56,380 nucleotides of DNA. Origin: a bacterium. Its GTDB lineage: Bacteria > JAHJDO01. Of the stretch, positions 44,975 through 52,670 are shown in pieces (the stretch's first letter is position 1; each line of letters opens with the position of its first letter). Position numbers and translations under genes: made by a program. The stretch spans positions 1-56,380 of the forward strand of contig JAHJDO010000075.1 of NCBI GenBank assembly GCA_018812485.1, read 5' to 3'. Under the pieces are notes generated by a model that was given only the letters and a program-made list of their open reading frames with translations, ran no database searches and was not told the DNA's origin.

Positions 44975-46498
44975 ATGAAAAAAGCTTATATATACATAGG
45001 TCTTTGTATCTTTCTTCTTACCTTCATTTTAAGTGTGCTTACTGTTGTTGATTATGGCATAACCTGGGATGAACCAATCTATATTTCCTACATTCTTCAT
45101 CAAATTGATTGGCTAATTTCCCCGCATCCTTTCTTAGAAAGCACAATAGAAAAATTCTGGCAGTTTGAACCACATCCACCTCTTGTAAAATATATTATGG
45201 GTGGAGGTTTATTGTTGCTACACAAATTTATTGGCATTCTATACGCTTGTAGAATCCCTATGTGCCTATTATTTTCTCTTCTTATAACCTCTGTTTATTT
45301 CTTTAGTTTAAGATACTACAATATTCATACTGCTCTTTTTTCCTCTTTATCACTATTCTTAATGCCTCGTGTTTTTGCGCATGGACATTTTGCAGTATAT
45401 GATGTCCCTATTGCTCTAGTCTGGTTTATTGTGACCTGGGCATTTATCAAAGGAACTAGTTCTACAAAATGGAGCGTATTCGTCGGCCTACTATGTGGAC
45501 TTGCTTTATTAACAAAGGAGAACGCAGTATTTTTAATAATCCCTCTTTTATTGTGGGGACAAATATATAGAAGAAAATCCTATGCAAGCAATGTGTTCTT
45601 TATTTTTTTTCTCTCTCCACTAGTTCTTATAGCACTTTGGCCAAGACTATGGTACGACCCTTTTTCTAACATTATTAAGTTTTATATGTATCATGTGAAA
45701 CATAATCCTGTTAATGTTTTTTATCTTGGAAAAATTTATGGCACACAACCTGCTCCCTGGCACTATCCAGTCCTCCTTTTGCTAACAACCGTTCCCTCTG
45801 CAACGCTCTTATTATCAATATACGGAATCCACGCATATATCAAAAAACATCTTAAAGATGAAATTTTAGGCATTGTCATTATAAATATTCTATTTTTATT
45901 AATACTAATGTCATTACCAATAGCTCAAAAATATGACGGTATAAGACTTTTTATGCCTATATTCCCTTTTTTAGCTGTGCTTGCAGGCGTAGGATTCTTT
46001 GAACTATATAAGAGAATAAGCACATTTACTAAAACATATAAATTCTTAGCAAATGGACTTTACATATTATTGCTTCCTGCATTAATAAGTCTGGCATGCA
46101 TGCATCCGTATCAAACATCCTATTACAACATGTTTATTGGTGGAATTAGAGGAGCACATAAACTGGGAATGGAAACTACTTACTGGGGAGACTGCATTAC
46201 AGGGAAAACCATAAAATTTATAAATAATAATACTCCGAAAAACGGACGCGTTATATTTTGTCCGGTTGGCAGTTTTGTACCAAGATACTATAAAGAAACA
46301 GGTCTGTTGAGAAAAGACATAGAAATAGCTGATATCAATGATGAGAATTTTGATTATCTGATTCTTTTATCAAGACAGGGAATGTTTAATGACAAACTGT
46401 GGGAAATATATAAACATGGGAAGCCAATATATGAAGTGTCTTATCAAGGAGTACCTTTCTTAAAGATATACAAAAGAGATGTTCTTTTGCCCAAATAG
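44975..46498 (+). CDS. GT39/PMT-type membrane glycosyltransferase (3' end altered by IS)
   Basis: Predicted 507 aa with ten or more membrane segments. The first loop has DYGITWDEPIYISYILHQID, the Asp-Glu pair expected for the GT-C/PMT catalytic loop, then EPHPPLVKYIMGG. A soluble C-terminal part follows from ~residue 400. It should transfer a sugar from a polyprenyl-phosphate donor on the outer face of the membrane. The stop TAG is formed by two IS bases (46497-46498). Without the insertion the frame would read two further codons (Ser-Phe) and stop at TGA, so the protein loses only two residues. Confidence 0.82.
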   Translation: MKKAYIYIGLCIFLLTFILSVLTVVDYGITWDEPIYISYILHQIDWLISPHPFLESTIEKFWQFEPHPPLVKYIMGGGLLLLHKFIGILYACRIPMCLLFSLLITSVYFFSLRYYNIHTALFSSLSLFLMPRVFAHGHFAVYDVPIALVWFIVTWAFIKGTSSTKWSVFVGLLCGLALLTKENAVFLIIPLLLWGQIYRRKSYASNVFFIFFLSPLVLIALWPRLWYDPFSNIIKFYMYHVKHNPVNVFYLGKIYGTQPAPWHYPVLLLLTTVPSATLLLSIYGIHAYIKKHLKDEILGIVIINILFLLILMSLPIAQKYDGIRLFMPIFPFLAVLAGVGFFELYKRISTFTKTYKFLANGLYILLLPALISLACMHPYQTSYYNMFIGGIRGAHKLGMETTYWGDCITGKTIKFINNNTPKNGRVIFCPVGSFVPRYYKETGLLRKDIEIADINDENFDYLILLSRQGMFNDKLWEIYKHGKPIYEVSYQGVPFLKIYKRDVLLPK

Positions 46499-47577
46499 GG
46501 AACGGTCAACACATCATTACCCCCCTGGGCAGAAAAGGACTGATCTAATCTGATGGCTACATCAAGGTCAATAGGCGGAATCATAAGCAAGCGCTTATCC
46601 AAATCAGGCACTTTCTCTCTAGCCAACTGCCATGGCGTTTTATTCTCTTTGTAAGTATTGGGTCTATGGAGATTAAAGAATAGCTGGTAAGAGTAAGCTT
46701 TTTGCATAAAGTTTAACCGATTTTTGGCAGGTTCTATCTCATAGAATTCTATTTCAATGAGATTATGGACAGTTTCAACATCAGCCTGCATTCTATGAGC
46801 GCCGGGGAATATGGTTCTGTGTACTTGTCCCGGCATAGATTCTATGGCCAAGGTATAAGCAGAAGGAGATTTGGACTGCCAGCTGCCGCAGTACTCCGAT
46901 CCATTGTCTGTTTGTCTTATGGAATTAGCAGGCAGTACGTTAAATTTACGTAACCAGTAGTTTATGTAGTTAGCGAATATGGTGGAATGGGTTAAGCTTC
47001 TTTCGTCGGCAAACCCTAAAAATTGGATACCACAGCTTACTTCTCTATAAGTATACTGAACTCTAGGCAGTTTAAGCTGAGTCATTCGAGTCCAGTATTC
47101 AGGGATATCGTTTAAATCTTTAGTATCTTCCATGGCGTGTCCAAACAAAGCGAACTGTTTCTTAACTTCGCGAAGGTTATTCTTGGTCTTATACTTCTTA
47201 ATCCTTCTTCTTGAATGGACGTTGGCTTCCCGCCAGATCTTACGCATAGTTTTAGGAGACAGACTGATATCTTCCAACGCCTTTATTTGTTCAGCCCCCA
47301 GCCGTTTGTATTTCTTTTTTAATTTTATAGCATGCTGTTTAATTTCCTGCGGTGTTTCTCTTGGAGAAGTATGGGGTCTTCTCGAACGGTCTGCTAAACC
47401 TGCATAACTCTCTTCAGTAAGGCGTGTTATCCACTTACGCACGACACAGGGACTTGTATTGTATGCTCTGGCAGCAGGTTTACGGCCATGCTTTAAGGCG
47501 AACTGAACCATCTGGTAACGGTGAGCCCTTTTGTCTTTACAATTTCTCATAATTTGATAGTATCGCACTGGGCACAT
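46444..47577 (-). CDS. IS481-like DDE transposase
   Basis: Predicted 377 aa. N-terminal helix-turn-helix domains (KPAARAYNTSPCVVRKWITR) are followed by an rve-type core with D151 (MEDTKDLNDIPEY), D224 (RQTDNGSEY) and E269 (ADVETVHNLIE). Start ATG 47577 has AGAGGAGG 8 nt upstream. The frame runs through the IS end at 46497 into host DNA, and about 16 C-terminal residues are encoded by antisense GT39 sequence. The native C-terminus is probably near TVPY. Confidence 0.85.
   Translation of the reverse strand: MCPVRYYQIMRNCKDKRAHRYQMVQFALKHGRKPAARAYNTSPCVVRKWITRLTEESYAGLADRSRRPHTSPRETPQEIKQHAIKLKKKYKRLGAEQIKALEDISLSPKTMRKIWREANVHSRRRIKKYKTKNNLREVKKQFALFGHAMEDTKDLNDIPEYWTRMTQLKLPRVQYTYREVSCGIQFLGFADERSLTHSTIFANYINYWLRKFNVLPANSIRQTDNGSEYCGSWQSKSPSAYTLAIESMPGQVHRTIFPGAHRMQADVETVHNLIEIEFYEIEPAKNRLNFMQKAYSYQLFFNLHRPNTYKENKTPWQLAREKVPDLDKRLLMIPPIDLDVAIRLDQSFSAQGGNDVLTVPYLGKRTSLLYIFKKGTP
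46482..46496 (+). repeat. 15-bp target-site duplication, left copy
   Basis: TTCTTTTGCCCAAAT; identical to 47958-47972 on the other side of the IS. Here it encodes VLLPK of the GT39 protein. Confidence 0.8.
46497..46530 (+). repeat. Terminal inverted repeat, left
   Basis: About 33 bp; shares with the right end a core CATC(A/C)TTACCCC(C)CT(G/A)GG and an outer (G/A)AA(C/T)GGT block. Matches number roughly 26 of 33. Confidence 0.65.
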
Positions 47578-47640
47578 AATGATATCCTCCTCTTTATTTG
47601 GGGAAAATTTAAGGAAGGTATCTTAATATATTATGTGCCC
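47570..47640 (-). promoter_or_regulatory. mRNA hairpin covering the transposase SD and start codon
   Basis: On the minus strand GGGCACATAAT (47640-47630) pairs perfectly with ATTATGTGCCC (47580-47570), which contains the transposase ATG. After a 7-nt bulge, GATACCTTCC (47622-47613) pairs with GGAGGATATC (47590-47581), which contains the Shine-Dalgarno; 9 of 10 positions pair, counting one G-U. The loop is 22 nt. Transcripts entering from outside would have both elements hidden. An internal start past the left arm would not. Confidence 0.6.
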
Positions 47641-47822
47641 TTTTTTATTACCATTTTATCCATAGGATCGTTAATGTAGTCATCCCATTCTCTAACCCTC
47701 CGCCATTTCTGGGAGAGACTGTCCCGCTCAGACCAAACAGTAACCGGAACGTATTGCTCGGTTTCGTTAGTTTGGATAGCGAGAATCTTGTCCCCAATCC
47801 GTCAAACAATCGTTTGAAACAT
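47631..47822 (-). pseudogene. Broken 63-codon frame upstream of the transposase
   Basis: From ATG 47822 the frame reads MFQTIV, then an in-frame TGA at 47804-47802. It continues RIGDKILAIQTNETEQYVPV, then TVWSERDSLSQKWRRVREW, and ends MVIKKGT at a TAA that falls in the hairpin arm. The stretch has the look of a real protein but no family is recognised. It may be a decayed accessory ORF of the IS. TGA readthrough is conceivable but unsupported. Confidence 0.4.
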
Positions 47823-47878
47823 GATGCTTCTTTCTTTATCTCCTTAAATATTCTCGTAGATATTATTAATATTTTCCT

Positions 47879-47910
47879 GACCCCATCCCGAAAGCTTTCG
47901 GGATGGGGTC
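47879..47910. repeat. Perfect 32-bp palindrome inside the IS
   Basis: GACCCCATCCCGAAAG is directly followed by its reverse complement CTTTCGGGATGGGGTC. It can form a 16-bp stem with no loop or a cruciform. It resembles REP-like intergenic palindromes. Its GC content contrasts with the surroundings. Confidence 0.8.
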
Positions 47911-47924
47911 CCTTGTATCCTCCA

Positions 47925-47957
47925 CCTAGGGGGTAAGGATGTATCTTACCATTTCTA
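47925..47957 (-). repeat. Terminal inverted repeat, right
   Basis: Counterpart of 46497-46530 in inverted orientation; immediately followed by the right target duplication. Confidence 0.65.
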
Positions 47958-47972
47958 TTCTTTTGCCCAAAT
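47958..47972 (+). repeat. 15-bp target-site duplication, right copy
   Basis: TTCTTTTGCCCAAAT. It is followed by CCTTTTGA, which would give GT39 its original last codons and TGA stop. Confidence 0.8.
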
Positions 47973-47976
47973 CCTT

Positions 47977-48005
47977 TTGACAAAACTAGAGTGAGTTGGT
48001 ATAGT
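47977..48005 (+). promoter_or_regulatory. Strong promoter of pta
   Basis: TTGACA (47977-47982), a 17-bp spacer and TATAGT (48000-48005) lie just outside the IS. The pta cluster therefore keeps its own promoter despite the insertion. The -35 box overlaps the restored GT39 stop codon, so GT39 and pta were tightly packed before the insertion. Confidence 0.7.
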
Positions 48006-48035
48006 ATGAGGCCTCTTAAAACAGGAAAATCTGAT

Positions 48036-49031
48036 ATGAATTTAATAGAAGAAATCAGAAATAAAGCAAAGTCTGACAGGAAAAGGATAGTCTTGCCTGA
48101 GTCACAGGATATAAGAGTAATACAAGCTGCATCCATACTGGAAAAGGAGAAGATTGCTGACCCTATACTATTAGGAAAAAGAGAGAATATAATTAAAGCA
48201 GCAAAACATGCCGGTATAAATATAGAAAACGTGAAAGTAATTGATCCAGAACAAAAAGTAACAGATGAAGACATTGAATTGTTTTATGATATGAGGAAAC
48301 ATAAAGGCATAAGTAAGGAAGATGCCTGTACACTAATTAAGCAGCCTCTATTATACGCTGCTTTGATGGTGAGAAAAGACATGGCTGATGGTTCAGTAGC
48401 AGGGGCAGTAAATACTACTGCAAATACACTGCGCGCTGCAATATGGCTAATAGGCCCTGCAAATGGTATAAAAGTAGTCTCAAGCTGCTTTGTTATGATT
48501 GTTCCGGACTGCGTTTATGGAGAGCATGGTGTTTTTATATACGCTGATGCAGGTATTGTGCCAAATCCAACATCTGAAGAGCTTGCTAGTATTGCCATAG
48601 CATCTGCAAAAACAGCCCGCATGTTCATAAAATCTGAGCCAAAGGTTGCTATGCTCTCATTCTCAACAAAGGGAAGCGCATCTCATGAGCTTATTGATAA
48701 AGTAATAAAAGCTACTGAGCTTGCAAAAAAAATGTGTCCTGATTTGCAAATTGACGGAGAGCTACAAGCAGATGCTGCTATTGTTCCTGAAATTGCAAAA
48801 AGAAAGTCTTCTCAAAGCAATGTTGCAGGAAAAGCAAATGTACTAATATTTCCAAATTTAGAAGCAGGTAATATATCGTACAAATTAACTCAGTACTTAG
48901 CAAAAGCACAAGCATTAGGTCCTCTGCTACAGGGACTTCAGAAACCAGCACACGATTTATCTAGAGGATGTAGTGTAGCAGATATTGTTAACATATCTGC
49001 CATTGCAGCTATACAAGCCCACTCTGCCTAG
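48036..49031 (+). CDS. pta: Phosphate acetyltransferase
   Basis: Predicted 331 aa from ATG 48036, with ACAGGAAA upstream. In-frame ATG 48006 touches the -10 box and cannot be transcribed from this promoter. It interconverts acetyl-CoA and acetyl phosphate. RIVLPESQDIRVIQAASILE, the GSVAGAVNTTANTLRAAIW loop, YADAGIVPNPTSEELASIA and LSFSTKGSASHELIDKV are typical Pta motifs. It is the short form without the N-terminal DRTGG region. ackA is not in the window. A related phosphotransbutyrylase activity is less likely. Confidence 0.88.
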   Translation: MNLIEEIRNKAKSDRKRIVLPESQDIRVIQAASILEKEKIADPILLGKRENIIKAAKHAGINIENVKVIDPEQKVTDEDIELFYDMRKHKGISKEDACTLIKQPLLYAALMVRKDMADGSVAGAVNTTANTLRAAIWLIGPANGIKVVSSCFVMIVPDCVYGEHGVFIYADAGIVPNPTSEELASIAIASAKTARMFIKSEPKVAMLSFSTKGSASHELIDKVIKATELAKKMCPDLQIDGELQADAAIVPEIAKRKSSQSNVAGKANVLIFPNLEAGNISYKLTQYLAKAQALGPLLQGLQKPAHDLSRGCSVADIVNISAIAAIQAHSA

Positions 49032-49049
49032 GATTAAGAATAAATGTAG

Positions 49050-49069
49050 GGGTCGGATAAATCCGACCC
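49050..49069. repeat. Short REP-like palindrome between pta and rpmF
   Basis: GGGTCGGATAAATCCGACCC folds into an 8-9-bp stem with an AA/TAAA loop. No T-run follows, so it is not a clear terminator. Its form (TAGGGGTCGGA...) is that of a widespread intergenic palindrome type. Confidence 0.6.
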
Positions 49070-49096
49070 GAAACTTAGAAAAAAAGGAGATTAACA

Positions 49097-49282
49097 GTGG
49101 CACTTCCAAAAAGGAAATTTTCAAAGTCGAGACGGGATAAAAAACGCACGCATAAAAAGTTATCATTACCTGCAATGGCTACATGTTCACATTGCAGTCA
49201 GACCAAATCTCCACACAGAGTTTGTCCTCATTGTGGGTACTATAATGGTAAAAAAGTAGTCGAAATTAAGAAGGCTTCATAA
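49097..49282 (+). CDS. rpmF: 50S ribosomal protein L32
   Basis: Predicted 61 aa with GTG start and AAGGAG 7 nt upstream. MALPKRKFSKSRRDKKRTHK is the basic N-terminus. The zinc ribbon is CSHC-x9-CPHC (ATCSHCSQ and VCPHCGYY), so it is the zinc-binding form. Its position before plsX is a widely conserved arrangement. Confidence 0.96.
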   Translation: MALPKRKFSKSRRDKKRTHKKLSLPAMATCSHCSQTKSPHRVCPHCGYYNGKKVVEIKKAS

Positions 49283-49283
49283 T

Positions 49284-50270
49284 ATGAAAATAGCAGTAGA
49301 TGTTATGGGCTCTGATAAAGGGCCTTCTGTAGTTATACAAGGAGCGTTAGATGCTGCTAAAAAACAGACCTTTGACCTTATACTGGTTGGAGACGAGAAA
49401 ATAATAAAAAGAGAGTTAATACAGCATGGATATACGGGTTCTAGTATCCAGATCAAACATGCATCTGAAATCATAGCAATGCATGAACCTCCTTCTCAAG
49501 CTATCAGGAGAAAGAAAGATTCATCTATGATCAAAGCTGTAGCCTTGGTTAAGAATAAAGAAGCAGATGCTGTAGTATCAGCTGGCAATACAGGAGCATA
49601 CATGGCATCCGCTACAATCTATATAAGGACAATAGAAAGCATAGAGCGCCCGGCAATTGCTATCTTGATGCCTACTCTAAGTGAAGCTTCCCTACTGCTT
49701 GATGTAGGTGCAAATGTGGACTGTAGTCCTTTGAATCTTTACCAATTTGCAATAATGGGAAATGAATACAGCAAGTATATCTTTAAAAAAAGAAATCCGA
49801 AAGTAGGCCTTCTAAACATTGGAGAAGAGGAATACAAGGGAAATGACTTAACAAAAAAAGCATATGAAGAACTAAAAAAAGCACCAATTAACTTTGTTGG
49901 CAATATAGAAGGAAGGGATATTTTTAATGGTAAAGTGGATGTTATTGTTTGTGATGGTTTTATTGGCAATATAATCCTTAAGGCTGCCGAAGGACTAGGA
50001 GAAAATATATGTCTTAAACTACGCAATGAGCTGAAAAGTAGTTTTCTCTCTAAAATTGGAGCTATGTTAAGCAGAGGAGCTTATAAAAACTTCAAAAAAA
50101 GTCTGAACTATGCGGAATATGGCGGGGCTCCTTTTCTTGGAATTAACGGTGTATGTATAAAAGCACATGGTAACTCTTCTTCTCTGGCCATCAAAAACAG
50201 CATTTTGGTAGCTGAGAAATTCGTAAACAACCGTGTTAATGAACATATAAAAGAGAGGTTAAAGAACTAA
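49284..50270 (+). CDS. plsX: Phosphate acyltransferase PlsX
   Basis: Predicted 328 aa. It makes acyl phosphate from acyl-ACP for phospholipid synthesis. MKIAVDVMGSDKGPSVVIQG, SAGNTGAYMASATIYIRTI, LLDVGANVDCSPLNLYQFA and the C-terminal YAEYGGAPFLGINGVCIKAH are diagnostic. It begins 1 nt after rpmF. Confidence 0.96.
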   Translation: MKIAVDVMGSDKGPSVVIQGALDAAKKQTFDLILVGDEKIIKRELIQHGYTGSSIQIKHASEIIAMHEPPSQAIRRKKDSSMIKAVALVKNKEADAVVSAGNTGAYMASATIYIRTIESIERPAIAILMPTLSEASLLLDVGANVDCSPLNLYQFAIMGNEYSKYIFKKRNPKVGLLNIGEEEYKGNDLTKKAYEELKKAPINFVGNIEGRDIFNGKVDVIVCDGFIGNIILKAAEGLGENICLKLRNELKSSFLSKIGAMLSRGAYKNFKKSLNYAEYGGAPFLGINGVCIKAHGNSSSLAIKNSILVAEKFVNNRVNEHIKERLKN

Positions 50271-50273
50271 AAA

Positions 50274-51263
50274 ATGGAGAATATTAAAGCAGGTATTTTG
50301 GGAACCGGTTTTTATGTGCCAGAAAAAATTCTTACGAATGCAGACCTTGAAAAAATGGTAGATACGTCTGATGAGTGGATTACAACAAGAACAGGTATAA
50401 AAGAAAGGCATATAATTGATGATAAACACACTACCTCTGACCTGGCTATGTTTGCCTCTCAGGAAGCTCTTAAAAATGCAGGATTAGATGTTAAACAAAT
50501 AGATTGTATTATTGTTGCCACTATAACCCCTGATATGCCATTTCCTTCCACTGCATGCATTCTTCAGGATAAAATAGGAGCTAAAACTGTATGCGCATTT
50601 GATGTGAATGCAGCATGCTGTGGTTTTATTTATGCCTTAACAATGGCAAAAAATTTCGTTGAAAATAATACATTTAAAAAAGTTTTAGTTGTTGCAGCAG
50701 ACACACTTTCTAGAATCACAGATTGGACAGATCGTACAACCTGTGTGTTATTTGGAGACGGGGCAGGTGCTGCTGTTATTGGACGTGCTATAGATAATAA
50801 AAGAGTTATTCTGGACTCATATCTCGGAGCGGATGGTTCAGCATGGGATTTATTGAATATGCCCGGTGGAGGCGCACAATTTCCTGCAACGCATAAAACG
50901 ATAGATGAAAGACTGCATTTTCTAAAAATGAACGGAAATTCCGTTTTTAAACTTGCTGTTAGAGCAATGACAAACGCTGCAGAAACAGTACTTGCTAAAT
51001 GTAGTCTAAAAAATGAGGACGTAGATCTTGTTATTCCCCATCAGGCAAACTTAAGAATTATAAACGCTCTGGCACAAAGGCTAAATGCTCCTCTGGAAAA
51101 AGTATGGATAAATGTTACAAGATATGGAAACGTCTCAGGCGCTTCTGTACCAATAGCAATGGCTGAAGCAGCTGCTTCGGGAAAATTAAAAGATGGACAG
51201 ATAATACTCATGGATGCTTTTGGCGCTGGTCTTACATGGGCATCAGCTATTATAAGGTGGTAG
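50274..51263 (+). CDS. fabH: Beta-ketoacyl-ACP synthase III
   Basis: Predicted 329 aa. It condenses acetyl-CoA with malonyl-ACP to start fatty acid synthesis. The catalytic triad is Cys in NAACCGF (~112), His in IPHQANLRII and Asn in YGNVSGASVP. The N-terminal ILGTGFYVPEKILTN and DEWITTRTGIKERHI are also typical. It starts 3 nt after plsX. Confidence 0.96.
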   Translation: MENIKAGILGTGFYVPEKILTNADLEKMVDTSDEWITTRTGIKERHIIDDKHTTSDLAMFASQEALKNAGLDVKQIDCIIVATITPDMPFPSTACILQDKIGAKTVCAFDVNAACCGFIYALTMAKNFVENNTFKKVLVVAADTLSRITDWTDRTTCVLFGDGAGAAVIGRAIDNKRVILDSYLGADGSAWDLLNMPGGGAQFPATHKTIDERLHFLKMNGNSVFKLAVRAMTNAAETVLAKCSLKNEDVDLVIPHQANLRIINALAQRLNAPLEKVWINVTRYGNVSGASVPIAMAEAAASGKLKDGQIILMDAFGAGLTWASAIIRW

Positions 51264-51264
51264 A

Positions 51265-52212
51265 ATGAAGAAAATCGCATATGTATTTCCCGGACAAGGC
51301 TCCCAATATGTTGGAATGGCAAAAGACTTCTATCATAATTATTCGTGTGCCAGAAATATTTTCCAATGCGCAAATAAAATTCTCAAATATGATATTGCAG
51401 AATTATGTTTTGAAGGCCCTATAGAAAACCTGAGCGCTACAGAGAATTGTCAACCAGCAATACTTGCAGCGAGTATTGCCTGTTTGGTTGTGCTTGATGA
51501 ACTTCTTAAAAGAGAATCTGTTTCTTCTGTTGCAGGCCACAGTTTGGGGGAATACTCTGCTTTGGTAGCTGCAAACGCATTGGATCTGGAATCCGCATTA
51601 CTGCTTGTCAAAAAGAGAGGGCTTTTTATACAGGAAGCATCTCAGCAATATCCGGGAACAATGGCAGCGATTATCGGATTAGATGCAAAACAAGTAAAAA
51701 ATATTTGCAAGATCTCCTATAAATATGGAATTGTACAGATTGCCAATTACAATTGTCCAGGACAAATTGTCATATCAGGTGAACATAAAGCTGTTGATAA
51801 AGCAATAGAGGAAGCCATTTCTACAGGAGCTCGAAAAACAATCAAACTAGCGGTGAGCGGTCCATTTCATTCCTGTCTAATGCAATCCGCAGAGGAGAAA
51901 TTATGTGATGAACTGCAAAATTACAATATTAAAAATGCAAATCTTCCTATATATGCAAATGTTTCTGCAAAACCGATAACACAGCCCTCTGATATAAAAG
52001 AGGCATTGACTAAACAGATAACAGGTTCTGTACTATGGGAAGACTCAATTAAAAATATGATATCAGCAGGAATTAGTACATTTATCGAAATAGGACCAAA
52101 GAGAGTATTATCAGGACTTATCTCAAGGATTGATAAAAGCATTCAGATACTCAATATAGAAGATGAGAAAAGTCTGAATAAGACAAAAACCATCCTAAAT
52201 AGTATGACGTGA
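51265..52212 (+). CDS. fabD: Malonyl-CoA:ACP transacylase
   Basis: Predicted 315 aa. FPGQGSQYVGMAKDF is at the N-terminus; the catalytic Ser is in AGHSLGEYSAL (~93) and the His in SGPFHSCLMQ. It loads malonyl onto acyl carrier protein. It starts 1 nt after fabH. The usual next genes fabG, acpP and fabF are absent; rplI follows. Confidence 0.95.
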   Translation: MKKIAYVFPGQGSQYVGMAKDFYHNYSCARNIFQCANKILKYDIAELCFEGPIENLSATENCQPAILAASIACLVVLDELLKRESVSSVAGHSLGEYSALVAANALDLESALLLVKKRGLFIQEASQQYPGTMAAIIGLDAKQVKNICKISYKYGIVQIANYNCPGQIVISGEHKAVDKAIEEAISTGARKTIKLAVSGPFHSCLMQSAEEKLCDELQNYNIKNANLPIYANVSAKPITQPSDIKEALTKQITGSVLWEDSIKNMISAGISTFIEIGPKRVLSGLISRIDKSIQILNIEDEKSLNKTKTILNSMT

Positions 52213-52225
52213 GAGGAGAACAAAA

Positions 52226-52669
52226 ATGAAGGTTGTTTTAAAACAAGATATTGACAAGTTAGGAAGCACAGGAGATATAGTGATAGTAGCAGACGGCTAT
52301 GGCAGAAACTATCTATTACCACACGGATTAGCCCTTAAAGCAACTCCAGGTGCTGAGAAAATTGCAGAACAGATTAAAAAAGCTAAAGGGAGAAAAACGC
52401 AGGAGGAAAAAGCAGGATTTGAAGAGATAGCAAAAAAACTTTCTAGTTTATCTTTAACAATTCCTGTTCAAGTTGGAGAAGACGAAAAAATGTATGGCTC
52501 AGTCACTTCTATTGATATTGCAAACATGCTAAAGCAAGAAGGAGTAGAAATTGATAAGAAGAATATCTCATTAAAAGAGCCAATTAAAAAGCTGGGTATT
52601 TTCAATATTCAGATCAAACTTCATCCAGAAGTGACAGCAGAAGTAAAAATATGGGTAGTAAAGGCATAA
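52226..52669 (+). CDS. rplI: 50S ribosomal protein L9
   Basis: Predicted 147 aa; ATG 52226 has AGGAGA upstream. The N-domain begins MKVVLKQDIDKLGSTGDIV and includes VADGYGRNYLLPHGLALKAT, the rRNA-binding signature. The long helix and C-domain ending HPEVTAEVKIWVVKA are complete. Confidence 0.96.
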   Translation: MKVVLKQDIDKLGSTGDIVIVADGYGRNYLLPHGLALKATPGAEKIAEQIKKAKGRKTQEEKAGFEEIAKKLSSLSLTIPVQVGEDEKMYGSVTSIDIANMLKQEGVEIDKKNISLKEPIKKLGIFNIQIKLHPEVTAEVKIWVVKA

Positions 52670-52670
52670 T

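Larger units (their letters stand above)
46497..47957 (-). mobile_element. Insertion sequence, IS481-like, ~1.46 kb
   Basis: The element is bounded by the 15-bp direct repeats and by imperfect inverted repeats. The left end, from GGGAACGGTCAACACATC to TTACCCCCCTGGG, aligns with the reverse complement of the right end, from AGAAATGGTAAGATACATC to TTACCCCCTAGG. Joining the flanks across one copy of the repeat restores a plausible end of the GT39 gene, which supports a real insertion. It carries one long transposase gene, a broken 63-codon frame and a 32-bp palindrome. The family call rests on the DDE pattern and HTH; IS number is unknown. Confidence 0.8.

Noticed and set aside
47648-48274. 208-codon frame on the minus strand across the IS right end and pta start
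   Set aside because: It crosses the IS boundary, the target duplication and the pta promoter and is antisense to the start of pta, so it is a chance frame.
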